The position numbers and the translations under genes were made by a program. DNA of 64,000 nt, from positions 62,001 through 126,000 of the forward strand of contig CAVSEK010000009.1 in the NCBI GenBank assembly GCA_963726975.1, given 5' to 3'. The first letter of the stretch is position 1; each line of letters starts with the position of its first letter. This stretch comes from CAVSEK01 sp963726975 (lineage in GTDB: Bacteria > Actinomycetota > Actinomycetes > Mycobacteriales > SCTD01). Shown piece after piece: positions 45,890-54,096 of this stretch. The notes under the pieces were generated by a model, which made no database searches, had not been told where the DNA came from, and saw nothing but the letters and a program-made list of their open reading frames with translations.

Positions 45890-46609
45890 TCACGGTAGGC
45901 CGCGCCGGGGCGGTGGCCGCCGGCGAGCGACCCCGACGAGGGCGGCACCGGTGACGACCGCACCCGCGGTCGCGGCGACCGGCAGGCCGTGGTCGTGCCG
46001 GGGCCGCGACTCGGCAGCCGGTGGCGGGCCGGGCAGGGCGGTCGAGACCGCCGGCGCCGCGCTGTCCCCCGCCTTGCTGCTCCCCGAAGCGCTGTCCCCC
46101 GCCGCGCTGCCCACCGGCAGCAGCCGCACCGGCCCGCCCCCGAGCAGCAGGACGGGGTCGAGGTGGTCGCGGCCGCGCAGCAGCCCCCAGTGCAGGCAGG
46201 CCGCGGCGGCACACCCGGCATGGCCGGCGTCGAGCGTGCCGAGCACCTGCCCGCCCCCGACCCGGGTCCCGACGACGACCGCGGCGCGCACCGGCTCGTA
46301 GGTCGTGCGCAGCCCGCCGTGCACCACCACGACGACCCCGCGCCCGGCCAGCAGACCGGCGTACGACACGACCCCGGCGCCCGCGGCGAGGACCGGCTGG
46401 CCCGGCGTCCCCGCCAGGTCGGCGCCGCGGTGCCCGGCCGACCACGGGGTCGGGCCCGGCGCGTACGCCCGCACCACGGCGGGCGGTGGCTCCAGCGGCC
46501 ACGACCACGCGCTGCCGGGAGCGGCCCGCGCCGGGGCCGCGAGCCCGGGCGCGAGCAGGAGCAGGCCGAGGGCGACGAGCAGCCGGGCGGCGCGCAGCAG
46601 GAGGACCAT
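45890..46609 (-). CDS. M23-family peptidase-like secreted protein
   Basis: A 239-residue secreted protein with a signal peptide (MVLLLRAARLLVALGLLLL, cleavage near ARAAPG) and a LytM/M23 domain: HRGADLAGTPGQPVLAAGAG holds the H-x3-D ligands, GVVVVVHGGLRTTYEPV is the family core, and the final motif is CLHWGLLRG, with Cys where the first His of HxH usually is. A hydrophobic C-terminal helix with Arg-rich end (about residues 207-239) suggests membrane anchoring. Zn-dependent cell-wall hydrolysis is doubtful because of that Cys. ATG 46609, divergent from rpsB; orthologues lie beside rpsB in Streptomyces. Confidence 0.84.
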   Translation of the reverse strand: MVLLLRAARLLVALGLLLLAPGLAAPARAAPGSAWSWPLEPPPAVVRAYAPGPTPWSAGHRGADLAGTPGQPVLAAGAGVVSYAGLLAGRGVVVVVHGGLRTTYEPVRAAVVVGTRVGGGQVLGTLDAGHAGCAAAACLHWGLLRGRDHLDPVLLLGGGPVRLLPVGSAAGDSASGSSKAGDSAAPAVSTALPGPPPAAESRPRHDHGLPVAATAGAVVTGAALVGVARRRPPPRRGLP

Positions 46610-46716
46610 GCCGACACGGTGCGGCGCCCGGACCGGGGGCGACAGTCCCGCCCCGCGGTCTGTGGACGCAGCCGCGGGGCCGACCGGCGCCGGGCCGGCG
46701 CCGCCTCCTGGGCGCG

Positions 46717-46722
46717 TACACT
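46717..46722 (+). promoter_or_regulatory. putative -10 element of rpsB
   Basis: TACACT, a good TAnnnT match, 208 nt before the rpsB ATG, within the 321-nt gene-free region 46610-46930. No convincing -35 is seen. It implies a leader of about 200 nt. Confidence 0.5.
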
Positions 46723-46879
46723 TCCCGGAGCGACCCGGCCCGCCGGGTCGACTTCGCGTGCCCGGTCCGCGCTCCGCGCGGCAGACGGCGTCCCCGCGGT
46801 CCCCGGCAGGGGGAGGGCGCCCAGCGGGCACCAGGGCGGGCGCCACCCGGCGGCCCGCGACAACCGACGAGCACGACGA

Positions 46880-46923
46880 AGCCCGGACGCGAGCCGGGCT
46901 GAGCCTTGCGAGCACAGACAAGG
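46880..46923 (+). promoter_or_regulatory. paired hairpins in the rpsB leader
   Basis: AGCCCGG (46880-46886) pairs with CCGGGCT (46894-46900), and CCTTG (46904-46908) pairs with CAAGG (46919-46923). The second stem overlaps the ribosome-binding AAGGG just before ATG 46931, so it could hide it. This is the geometry of an autogenous S2 control site, but no known Rfam element is claimed. Confidence 0.45.
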
Positions 46924-46930
46924 GCCCCTC

Positions 46931-47899
46931 ATGGCCGTCGTCACCATGCGCCAGCTGCTCGAGAGCGGCGCGCACTTCGGGCACCAGACCAAGCGCTGGA
47001 ACCCCAAGATGAAGCGCTTCATCTTCACCGAGCGCAACGGCATCTACATCATCGACCTGACGCAGACGCTGGGCTACATCGACCGCGCCTACGACTTCGT
47101 CAAGGAGACCGTCGCGCACGGCGGCACGATCATGTTCATCGGCACCAAGCGCCAGGCGCAGGAGTCGATCGTCGAGCAGGCCGGCCGCGTGGGCATGCCC
47201 TACGTCACCGAGCGCTGGCTGGGCGGCATGCTCACCAACTTCCAGACCGTCTACAAGCGCCTGCAGCGCCTCAAGGAGCTCGAGCTCATCGAGCAGACCG
47301 GCGGCCAGACCGTGCTGACGAAGAAGGAGGCGCTCGTCCTCGACCGCGAGCGCAAGAAGCTCGAGCGCACCCTGGGCGGCATCCGCGAGATGACCCGCAC
47401 CCCCAGCGCCGTGTGGGTGGTCGACACCAACAAGGAGCACCTGGCCGTCAACGAGGCCCGCAAGCTGGGCATCCCGGTCGTCGCGATCCTCGACACCAAC
47501 TGCGACCCCGACCTGGTGGACTACAAGGTCCCCGGCAACGACGACGCCATCCGCTCGATCCAGGTCCTCACCCGGGTCATCGCCGACGCGGTCGCCGAGG
47601 GCCTCATGGCCCGCGCCGGCGCCAACGCGCAGGCCGGCAGCGACGACAAGCCCTCCTACGACGCCGCTCCCGCGGGCCAGCTGGCCGGCGACGAGCCGCT
47701 CCCGGACTGGGAGAAGGAGCTGCTCACCGGCGGCGCCGCGGAGACCGCGGGCGTCACCGCGCCCGTCGAGGGCGCCGGCTGGGCCGAGCCCGTCGCGGGC
47801 GAGGGCAGCCCCGCCGCCGCCGAGACCGGCGCGTCCCCGGCCCCCGCTGCCGAGGCCCCCACGGCCGACGCCGCCACCGACGCTCCGAGCGCCTCCTAG
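46931..47899 (+). CDS. rpsB: 30S ribosomal protein S2
   Basis: A 322-residue S2 with MAVVTMRQLLESGAHFGHQT, KRWNPKMKRFIF, MLTNFQTV and DTNCDPDLVDY. The last 80 residues are an Ala/Glu/Pro-rich acidic tail, longer than the E. coli protein and usual in actinobacteria. ATG at 46931 at the end of a structured leader. rpsB and tsf form the standard pair, separated by a strong hairpin. Confidence 0.97.
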   Translation: MAVVTMRQLLESGAHFGHQTKRWNPKMKRFIFTERNGIYIIDLTQTLGYIDRAYDFVKETVAHGGTIMFIGTKRQAQESIVEQAGRVGMPYVTERWLGGMLTNFQTVYKRLQRLKELELIEQTGGQTVLTKKEALVLDRERKKLERTLGGIREMTRTPSAVWVVDTNKEHLAVNEARKLGIPVVAILDTNCDPDLVDYKVPGNDDAIRSIQVLTRVIADAVAEGLMARAGANAQAGSDDKPSYDAAPAGQLAGDEPLPDWEKELLTGGAAETAGVTAPVEGAGWAEPVAGEGSPAAAETGASPAPAAEAPTADAATDAPSAS

Positions 47900-47907
47900 C
47901 ACCCCCG

Positions 47908-47936
47908 GCGCCGCGGGCCGGACCGGCCCGCGGCGC
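47908..47936 (+). terminator. strong hairpin between rpsB and tsf
   Basis: GCGCCGCGGGCC pairs perfectly with GGCCCGCGGCGC (12 bp, 5-nt loop), 9 nt after the rpsB stop. It may terminate or attenuate so that tsf is made at lower level than S2. Confidence 0.65.
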
Positions 47937-47987
47937 TGACCCCTGCCCGGGCACCCCCGGGCACCCCCCGACACAGACGAGGACGAC

Positions 47988-48803
47988 ATGGCTGTCACCG
48001 CTGCCGACATCAAGAAGCTCCGCGAGGCCACCGGCGCGGGCATGACCGACTGCAAGAACGCCCTGGTGGAGGCGGACGGCGACTACGACAAGGCCGTCGA
48101 GTTCCTGCGCATCAAGGGCCTCAAGGGCGTCGCCAAGCGCGAGGGGCGCGCCGCCAGCAACGGCCTGGTCGCCACCGCGCTCGACGGCACCACCGGCGCG
48201 ACGATGCTCGAGCTCAACTGCGAGACCGACTTCGTCGCCAAGGGCGAGAAGTTCCAGGCGCTCGCCCAGCAGGTGCTCGCCGCCGCGCAGGGCAGCAACG
48301 ACCTGTCCGGCGTCACCGTCGACGGCAAGCCCCTCAAGGACGTCCTCGACGACGCCGGCGCGACCCTGGGCGAGAAGATCGAGGTGCGCCGCGTGGTGTC
48401 CTTCGAGGGCGCCTACGTCGGCTCCTACCTGCACAAGACCAACCCCGACCTCCCGCCGCAGCTCGGCGTGCTCGTCGAGCTGTCCGGCGAGGCCGCCGAC
48501 GTCGCGAAGGACCTCGCGCAGCACATCGCGGCGTTCTCCCCGACCTACGTCTCCCGCGAGGAGGTGTCCGAGGAGGTCGTCGCCAAGGAGCGCGAGATCG
48601 CGGAGGCGACCGCCCGCGAGGAGGGCAAGCCCGAGGCCGCCCTGCCCAAGATCGTGGAGGGCCGGGTCAACGGCTTCTTCAAGGAGCAGGTCCTGCTCGA
48701 GCAGGCCTTCGCCAAGGACGCCAAGAAGACCGTCGCCAAGGTCCTGTCCGAGGCCGGCGTCGAGGTCAAGGGCTTCGCCCGCTTCAAGGTGGGCCAGGCC
48801 TGA
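47988..48803 (+). CDS. tsf: translation elongation factor Ts
   Basis: A 271-residue EF-Ts, the guanine-nucleotide exchange factor of EF-Tu. The N-terminal UBA-like domain (IKKLREATGAGMTDCKNALVEADGD) and core signature (ELNCETDFVAKGEKF) are complete. ATG at 47988 has GAGGACGAC upstream. Confidence 0.97.
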   Translation: MAVTAADIKKLREATGAGMTDCKNALVEADGDYDKAVEFLRIKGLKGVAKREGRAASNGLVATALDGTTGATMLELNCETDFVAKGEKFQALAQQVLAAAQGSNDLSGVTVDGKPLKDVLDDAGATLGEKIEVRRVVSFEGAYVGSYLHKTNPDLPPQLGVLVELSGEAADVAKDLAQHIAAFSPTYVSREEVSEEVVAKEREIAEATAREEGKPEAALPKIVEGRVNGFFKEQVLLEQAFAKDAKKTVAKVLSEAGVEVKGFARFKVGQA

Positions 48804-48808
48804 TCCCG

Positions 48809-48848
48809 TCCCGCGCAGCGGTCCGGCCGGGCCGTACTCTGCGCGGGA
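48809..48848 (+). promoter_or_regulatory. hairpin overlapping the putative pyrH -10
   Basis: TCCCGCGCAG (48809-48818) pairs with CTGCGCGGGA (48839-48848); the loop holds a smaller GGCCGGGCC-type stem. TACTCT (48835-48840), a good -10, overlaps the right arm. It can act as tsf terminator when read from upstream and as a promoter for pyrH. Confidence 0.55.
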
Positions 48849-48888
48849 CAGCCCGAGACACCCGCAGACGTACGAGGAGGCCGCACCC

Positions 48889-49638
48889 GTGAGCGAGACC
48901 CAGGGGGCGGCCTCCCCGGCGTACGGGCGGGTGCTGCTCAAGCTCTCCGGCGAGGCCTTCGCGGGGGGCGGGCAGATGGGCGTCGACCCGCCGACGGTGC
49001 GCGCGATCGCCGAGCAGATCGCCGACGTGGTGGCGACCGGCGTGCAGGTCACGGTCGTCGTCGGCGGCGGCAACTACTTCCGCGGCGCCGAGCTCACCGA
49101 GCAGGGCATGGACCGCCCCCGGGCCGACTACATGGGCATGCTCGGCACGGTGATGAACTGCCTCGCGCTGCAGGACTTCCTGGAGAAGCAGGGCATCGAC
49201 ACGCGCGTGCAGACCGCGATCGCGATGGGCCAGGTCGCGGAGGCGTACGTGCCGCGCCGGGCGATCCGGCACCTGGAGAAGGGGCGCGTCGTCATCTTCG
49301 GCGCGGGCCTCGGCGTGCCGTTCTTCTCCACCGACACCTGCGCCGCGCAGCGCGCGCTGGAGGTCGGCGCCGAGTGCGTGCTCATGGCCAAGCAGGTCGA
49401 CGGCGTCTACGACGACGACCCCCGCACCAACCCCGACGCGGTCCGCTTCGACACCCTGTCCTACGCCGAGGTGCTCGAGCGCCGCCTCAAGGTGGCCGAC
49501 GCCACCGCCATCAGCCTGTGCATGGACAACCACCTGCCGATCGTCGTCTTCGACATCTTCGCCGAGGGCGGCATCGGCCGCGCGGTGCGCGGGGAGAAGA
49601 TCGGCACCCTGGTGGGCGACGGAGGAGCTGCCGCATGA
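48889..49638 (+). CDS. pyrH: UMP kinase
   Basis: A 249-residue bacterial UMP kinase of the amino-acid-kinase fold, making UDP for pyrimidine supply. Visible are RVLLKLSGEAFAGGGQMGVD, VVVGGGNYFRGAEL, DYMGMLGTVMN and the GTP/UMP-binding DDDPRTNPDAVRF. GTG at 48889 has GAGGAGG upstream. The stop overlaps the frr ATG. Confidence 0.97.
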   Translation: MSETQGAASPAYGRVLLKLSGEAFAGGGQMGVDPPTVRAIAEQIADVVATGVQVTVVVGGGNYFRGAELTEQGMDRPRADYMGMLGTVMNCLALQDFLEKQGIDTRVQTAIAMGQVAEAYVPRRAIRHLEKGRVVIFGAGLGVPFFSTDTCAAQRALEVGAECVLMAKQVDGVYDDDPRTNPDAVRFDTLSYAEVLERRLKVADATAISLCMDNHLPIVVFDIFAEGGIGRAVRGEKIGTLVGDGGAAA

Positions 49639-50192
49639 TCGACGACACCCTGCTCGACGCCGAGGAGCGGATGGAGAAGGCCGTCGTCGTCGCCAAGGAC
49701 GACTTCGGAGGGATCCGCACCGGCCGGGCGACCCCGGCGATGTTCCAGAAGATCGTCGTCGACTACTACGGCGCGATGACCCCGGTCATCCAGCTGGCCT
49801 CGCTCACGGTGCCCGAGCCGCGGATGGCCGTGGTGACGCCCTACGACAAGAGCTCGCTGGGCACGATCGAGCGGGCGATCCGCGACTCCGACCTCGGGGT
49901 CAACCCCACCAACGACGGCACCGTCATCCGGATCAGCTTCCCGCAGCTCACCGAGGAGCGGCGCCGCGAGTTCATCAAGGTCGCCCGCCACAAGGCGGAG
50001 GACGCGAAGGTGTCCATCCGCAACATCCGCCGCAAGGCCAAGGACGAGCTCGACCGCCTGGTCAAGGACGGCGAGACCGGCGAGGACGACGTCGTGCGCG
50101 CGGAGAAGGAGCTCGACAAGCTCACCGGGCAGTACGTCGCGAACGTCGACGACCTGCTCAAGCACAAGGAAGCCGAGCTGCTCGAGGTCTAG
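49635..50192 (+). CDS. frr: ribosome recycling factor
   Basis: A 185-residue RRF that splits post-termination ribosomes with EF-G. Core motifs IRTGRATPAMFQKIVVDYYG, LTVPEPRMAVVTPYDK and FPQLTEERRREFIKVA are intact. ATG at 49635 overlaps the pyrH stop (ATGA); the TAG shares one base with the cdsA GTG. Confidence 0.97.
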   Translation: MIDDTLLDAEERMEKAVVVAKDDFGGIRTGRATPAMFQKIVVDYYGAMTPVIQLASLTVPEPRMAVVTPYDKSSLGTIERAIRDSDLGVNPTNDGTVIRISFPQLTEERRREFIKVARHKAEDAKVSIRNIRRKAKDELDRLVKDGETGEDDVVRAEKELDKLTGQYVANVDDLLKHKEAELLEV

Positions 50193-51052
50193 TGACGACC
50201 TCGACCGAGCCGCCGGCCCCCGACGCGCCCCCCGGGCCGGGACGCGCGGGGCGCAACCTGCCCGCCGCGATCGGCGTGGGCGTCGGCCTGGGCCTGCTCA
50301 TCACCGTGCCGCTGTTCTCCCCGGCGCGGTGGCTGTTCATCGCCGTGCTCGTGCTCGCCGCCTGGGTCGGCCTCTACGAGGTCGTCACGGCGCTGCGCAC
50401 CTCCGAGCTGCGGCCGCCCGTGGTGCCGCTGCTGCTCGGGGCGCCGGTCATGGTCGTGCTCGCCTACCGCGAGGGCGCCGACGCGCTCGTGCTCGCGCTG
50501 CTGCTCACGGTGCTCGCGGCCGCCGCCTGGCGCCTGGCCGGCCCGGCGACCGCCGCGCTGAGCGACGTCGCCGCCGGCGCCTTCGCCGCCGTCTACGTCC
50601 CCTTCCTCATCGGCTTCGCCGCCCTGCTCGCGGCGCCCGCCGACGGACCGCGCCGGGTCACCGCCTTCGTCGCCACGGTCGTGTGCAGCGACGTCGGCGG
50701 CTACGCCGCGGGCGTCCTGCTCGGGCGGCACCCGATGGCACCCAGCGTCTCGCCGAAGAAGTCCTGGGAGGGCCTCGGCGGCTCGGTCGCCGCCTGCGCG
50801 CTCGCCGGCGCGGTCTTCTTCCCCACCCTGTTCGGCGCCTCGCCGCTGCTGGGCGCGGTCTACGGCCTGGCCGTGGTCGCCAGCGCCACCCTCGGCGACC
50901 TCGGCGAGTCGATGGTCAAGCGCGACCTCGGGCTCAAGGACATGGGCGACCTGCTGCCCGGCCACGGCGGGCTCATGGACCGGCTCGACAGCCTGCTGCC
51001 CACCGCGCCGGTGGCCTTCCTGCTGCTGCTGGCCTTCGTGCCGCTGCCCTGA
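50192..51052 (+). CDS. cdsA: phosphatidate cytidylyltransferase
   Basis: A 286-residue integral membrane enzyme making CDP-diacylglycerol, precursor of anionic phospholipids and phosphatidylinositol. Eight or so membrane segments are visible, and the C-terminal signature LGDLGESMVKRDLGLKDMGDLLPGHGGLMDRLD is complete. GTG start shares a base with the frr stop. Confidence 0.95.
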   Translation: MTTSTEPPAPDAPPGPGRAGRNLPAAIGVGVGLGLLITVPLFSPARWLFIAVLVLAAWVGLYEVVTALRTSELRPPVVPLLLGAPVMVVLAYREGADALVLALLLTVLAAAAWRLAGPATAALSDVAAGAFAAVYVPFLIGFAALLAAPADGPRRVTAFVATVVCSDVGGYAAGVLLGRHPMAPSVSPKKSWEGLGGSVAACALAGAVFFPTLFGASPLLGAVYGLAVVASATLGDLGESMVKRDLGLKDMGDLLPGHGGLMDRLDSLLPTAPVAFLLLLAFVPLP

Positions 51053-51062
51053 GGGGGGAGCC

Positions 51063-51164
51063 GTGGACCTGCTCGACCGGCTCGCCGAGGGCCCGCTCTA
51101 CCCGGTGCTCACCGCGCTGATGATGGTCGCGTGGCTGGTCGTGCTCGTCCGGCGCCGGCGATGA
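51063..51164 (+). CDS. 33-residue putative membrane microprotein
   Basis: GTG at 51063 behind GGGGGGAG begins a 33-residue ORF: an amphipathic start (DLLDRLAEGPLYPVLTAL), a hydrophobic helix (MMVAWLVVLV) and an RRRR end. It fills the gap between cdsA and rlmN exactly, and its TGA overlaps the rlmN ATG (ATGA). A positively charged end after one helix predicts a type I or tail-anchored orientation. Function unknown; it is below usual annotation length limits. Confidence 0.6.
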   Translation: MDLLDRLAEGPLYPVLTALMMVAWLVVLVRRRR

Positions 51165-52258
51165 CCGGGAAGATCGGGGCGCCCGCCGTTGCTGCACCCT
51201 CGGTGAGCGCCCTGCCCCTCGTCTTCGACGCGCCCCGCCGCGGCCTGCCGCCGCGGCACCTGCTCGACCTCGAGCCGGGCGAGCGCCGTACGGCCGTGGC
51301 CGAGCTGGGGGAGAAGCCGTTCCGGGCCGACCAGCTGGCCCGGCACGTGCTCGCCGGCCGCGACCTCGCGGCCATGACCGACCTCGGCGAGGCGACGCGG
51401 GCGCGGCTCGCGCCGCTCGTGCCGGACCTGCTCACCGCCGCCCGCGAGGTCGACTGCGACGGCGGCGCGACCCGCAAGACCGTCTGGCGGCTGCACGACG
51501 GGACGCTCGTCGAGTCGGTGCTCATGCGCTACGCCGACCGCACGACGGTCTGCGTGAGCAGCCAGGCCGGCTGCGGCATGGCCTGCCCGTTCTGCGCGAC
51601 GGGGCAGGCGGGGCTCACCCGCAACCTGTCCACCGCGGAGATCGTCGGCCAGGTGACCCGGGCGGGGGAGCGGGTCAGCAACGTCGTCTTCATGGGCATG
51701 GGCGAGCCGCTGGCCAACTACCGCCGCGTCGTGGCCGCCGTGCGCCGGATGACCGACCCCGCCCCGGCCGGCCTCGGGCTGTCGCAGCGCAACGTCGTCG
51801 TCTCGACCGTCGGGCTGGTCCCGGCCATGCTCACGCTGGCCCAGGAGGGCCTGCAGGTCACCCTGGCGCTGTCGCTGCACGCGCCCGACGACGAGCTGCG
51901 CGACACCCTCGTGCCCGTCAACACCCGCTGGCCGGTGCGCGAGGTGCTCGACGCCGCCTTCGGCTACACCCGCGCGACCGGTCGCCGGCTCTCGATCGAG
52001 TACGCCCTGATCCGCGGGGTCAACGACCAGCCGGAGCGCGCCGACCTGCTCGCGGCGCGGCTGCGCGGCAAGCTCGTGCACGTCAACCTCATCCCGCTCA
52101 ACCCCACCCCCGGCTCGGAGTGGGACGCGAGCCCGAAGCCGGTCGAGCGCGAGTTCGTCCGCCGGTTGCGTGCCGCTGGGATCGCCACCACGGTGCGCGA
52201 CACCCGCGGCCAGGAGATCGCCGGCGCCTGCGGCCAGCTCGCGGCCGTCGAGGTCTGA
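51161..52258 (+). CDS. rlmN: 23S rRNA (adenine2503-C2)-methyltransferase RlmN
   Basis: A 365-residue radical-SAM methyltransferase for A2503 of 23S rRNA and A37 of tRNA. The 4Fe-4S motif CGMACPFC (CxxxCxxC), MGMGEPLANY, and the methyl-carrying Cys region near the C-terminus (TRGQEIAGACGQL) are present. I take ATG 51161, overlapping the microprotein stop, over a longer form from 51131. A 14-nt tandem repeat begins in its last codons. Confidence 0.95.
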   Translation: MTGKIGAPAVAAPSVSALPLVFDAPRRGLPPRHLLDLEPGERRTAVAELGEKPFRADQLARHVLAGRDLAAMTDLGEATRARLAPLVPDLLTAAREVDCDGGATRKTVWRLHDGTLVESVLMRYADRTTVCVSSQAGCGMACPFCATGQAGLTRNLSTAEIVGQVTRAGERVSNVVFMGMGEPLANYRRVVAAVRRMTDPAPAGLGLSQRNVVVSTVGLVPAMLTLAQEGLQVTLALSLHAPDDELRDTLVPVNTRWPVREVLDAAFGYTRATGRRLSIEYALIRGVNDQPERADLLAARLRGKLVHVNLIPLNPTPGSEWDASPKPVEREFVRRLRAAGIATTVRDTRGQEIAGACGQLAAVEV

Positions 52259-52299
52259 CCGTCGAGGTCTGACCGTCGAGGTCCGACCGTCGAGTCAGA
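52245..52299 (+). repeat. 14-nt tandem repeat across the rlmN stop
   Basis: Units CCGTCGAGGTCTGA at 52245 and 52259, CCGTCGAGGTCCGA at 52273, and a shortened CCGTCGAGTCAGA at 52287. The first unit contains the rlmN stop, so the gene end was duplicated into the 3' untranslated region. It lies in the 55-nt gap before the convergent membrane protein gene. Confidence 0.9.
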
Positions 52300-52313
52300 C
52301 CGGGCCGGTCCGC

Positions 52314-52832
52314 TCAGCCGGCGCTGCGGCGCGGGTCGGTGCCCGTCCCCGTCACCTGGAGCACCACCGGCGGGCGCACCGTGCGGGTGCGGGACAGCAG
52401 GCCGAAGGGCCCGTAGTGCAGCGTGATCTCCACCGGCCCCGCGCGCACCTCGCCCGTGGCCGAGGGGGTGACCAGCAGCCGGGTGCACAGCTCGTCGCCG
52501 GACGGGACCCGCGCTCCCTCCAGCCGGTCCACGGCGCCGGGGTCGACCGGGAAGGCGACGGCGAGCGCTGAGCCCGGTGGCCGCAGCCCGAGCCGGGTGC
52601 CCCCCGGCGAGGACACCGACGCGACCGAGGCGCCGGTCGAGCGGCCGCGCAGGCAGACCACGCCGTCCAGGGCGTACGTCGTGCCGGCGTACGCCTCGGG
52701 CACCGTCACCGGCGCGGACAGGTCCACCTGCGGGGACAGGCTGCCGCGCAGCACGACGTACGCGCCGACGACCGCGACGAGCAGCAGGACGCCGAGGGCG
52801 GGGCCGCGCCTGAGGCGGTACGAGGAGGCCAC
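52314..52832 (-). CDS. single-pass membrane hypothetical protein
   Basis: A 172-residue protein with a short basic cytoplasmic start, one membrane segment (ALGVLLLVAVVGAYVVL, about residues 9-25) and a beta-rich extracytoplasmic domain with two Cys (VVCLRG and ELCTRLL) that could form a disulfide. No family recognised. GTG at 52832. It is divergent from dxr, with 61 nt between starts. Confidence 0.65.
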   Translation of the reverse strand: MASSYRLRRGPALGVLLLVAVVGAYVVLRGSLSPQVDLSAPVTVPEAYAGTTYALDGVVCLRGRSTGASVASVSSPGGTRLGLRPPGSALAVAFPVDPGAVDRLEGARVPSGDELCTRLLVTPSATGEVRAGPVEITLHYGPFGLLSRTRTVRPPVVLQVTGTGTDPRRSAG

Positions 52833-52881
52833 CCGCCCAGCCTGCCGCCCCGCCTCGCCGGGCGCACGCCCGCCGGCCTGG

Positions 52882-52887
52882 GACACT
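52882..52887 (+). promoter_or_regulatory. leaderless -10-like element for dxr
   Basis: GACACT ends 6 nt before the GTG at 52894. The first base departs from TAnnnT, so it is a weaker match than others. Confidence 0.35.
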
Positions 52888-52893
52888 GGTCAC

Positions 52894-54096
52894 GTGCCGA
52901 CTCCTGCGACCCCCCGCGAGGTGGTGCTGCTGGGCTCGACCGGGTCCATCGGCACCCAGGCGATCGACGTCGTGCGGCGCAACCCCGACCGCCTGCGCGT
53001 CGTCGGGCTCGGCGCCGGCGGCGGCCGCCCCGAGCTGCTCGCCGAGCAGGCGCTCGAGCTCGGCGTCGACGTCGTCGCGGTGACCCGGGCGACGTCCGTC
53101 CAGGACCTGCAGCTGGCGTTCTACGCGTCCGCGCAGGCCCGGGGCTACTCGCGCGGGGAGGTGCGGCTGCCCAAGGTCCTGGCCGGCCCGGACGCGATGA
53201 CCGAGCTGGCGGCCTGGCCCTGCGACACCGTGCTCAACGGCATGACCGGGTCGGTCGGCCTCGCCCCGACCCTGGCCGCCCTGCGGGCCGGACGGGTGCT
53301 GGCCCTGGCCAACAAGGAGAGCCTGGTCGCCGGCGGGCCGCTCGTCACGCCCTACCGCGACCAGATCGTGCCGGTCGACAGCGAGCACAGCGCGCTCGCC
53401 CAGTGCCTGCGCGGCGGGCGCCGCGAGGAGGTCCGCCGGCTGGTCCTCACCGCCAGCGGCGGGCCGTTCCGCGGGCGCCGCCGCGAGGAGCTGGCCGACG
53501 TGACCCCCGAGCAGGCGCTCGCCCACCCGACGTGGGACATGGGCCCGGTCGTGACGATCAACTCGGCGACCCTGGTCAACAAGGGCCTCGAGCTCATCGA
53601 GGCGCACCTGCTCTTCGACGTGCCGTACGACCGGCTCGACGTCGTGGTGCACCCGCAGAGCCAGGTGCACTCGATGGTGGAGTTCACCGACGGCTCCACG
53701 CTCGCGCAGGTGAGCCCGCCCGACATGCGGCTGCCCATCGCGCTGGGCCTGACCTGGCCCGACCGGGTGCCGGGCGCCGCGCCCGGCAACGACTGGACGG
53801 CCCCGCGCTCCTGGACCTTCGAGCCGCTCGACGAGCAGGCCTTCCCCGCCGTCGCGCTGGCCCGCGAGGTCGGCGCTCGCGGCGGCACCGCGCCGGCGGC
53901 CTTCAACGCCGCCAACGAGGTGTGCGTCGCCGCCTTCCTGGAGGGGCGGCTGCCCTTCCTCGGCATCGTCGACGCGGTCGCCCGCGTGGTGGACGCCTCG
54001 CCGTTCAGGGAACGCCCCGGCCTCGCCGAGGTGTTGGACACCGAGGAGGACGCGCGTCGGCGCGCCCGGGAGCTGGTCGGGAGGCCGTCCGCGTGA
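52894..54096 (+). CDS. dxr: 1-deoxy-D-xylulose-5-phosphate reductoisomerase
   Basis: A 400-residue enzyme converting DXP to MEP in isoprenoid synthesis. NADPH loop VVLLGSTGSIGTQAIDVV, ANKESLVAGG, the metal/substrate site VDSEHSALAQCL and TLVNKGLELIEAHLLF are complete. GTG 52894. The stop overlaps the next GTG, and ispG of the same pathway follows. Confidence 0.97.
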   Translation: MPTPATPREVVLLGSTGSIGTQAIDVVRRNPDRLRVVGLGAGGGRPELLAEQALELGVDVVAVTRATSVQDLQLAFYASAQARGYSRGEVRLPKVLAGPDAMTELAAWPCDTVLNGMTGSVGLAPTLAALRAGRVLALANKESLVAGGPLVTPYRDQIVPVDSEHSALAQCLRGGRREEVRRLVLTASGGPFRGRRREELADVTPEQALAHPTWDMGPVVTINSATLVNKGLELIEAHLLFDVPYDRLDVVVHPQSQVHSMVEFTDGSTLAQVSPPDMRLPIALGLTWPDRVPGAAPGNDWTAPRSWTFEPLDEQAFPAVALAREVGARGGTAPAAFNAANEVCVAAFLEGRLPFLGIVDAVARVVDASPFRERPGLAEVLDTEEDARRRARELVGRPSA

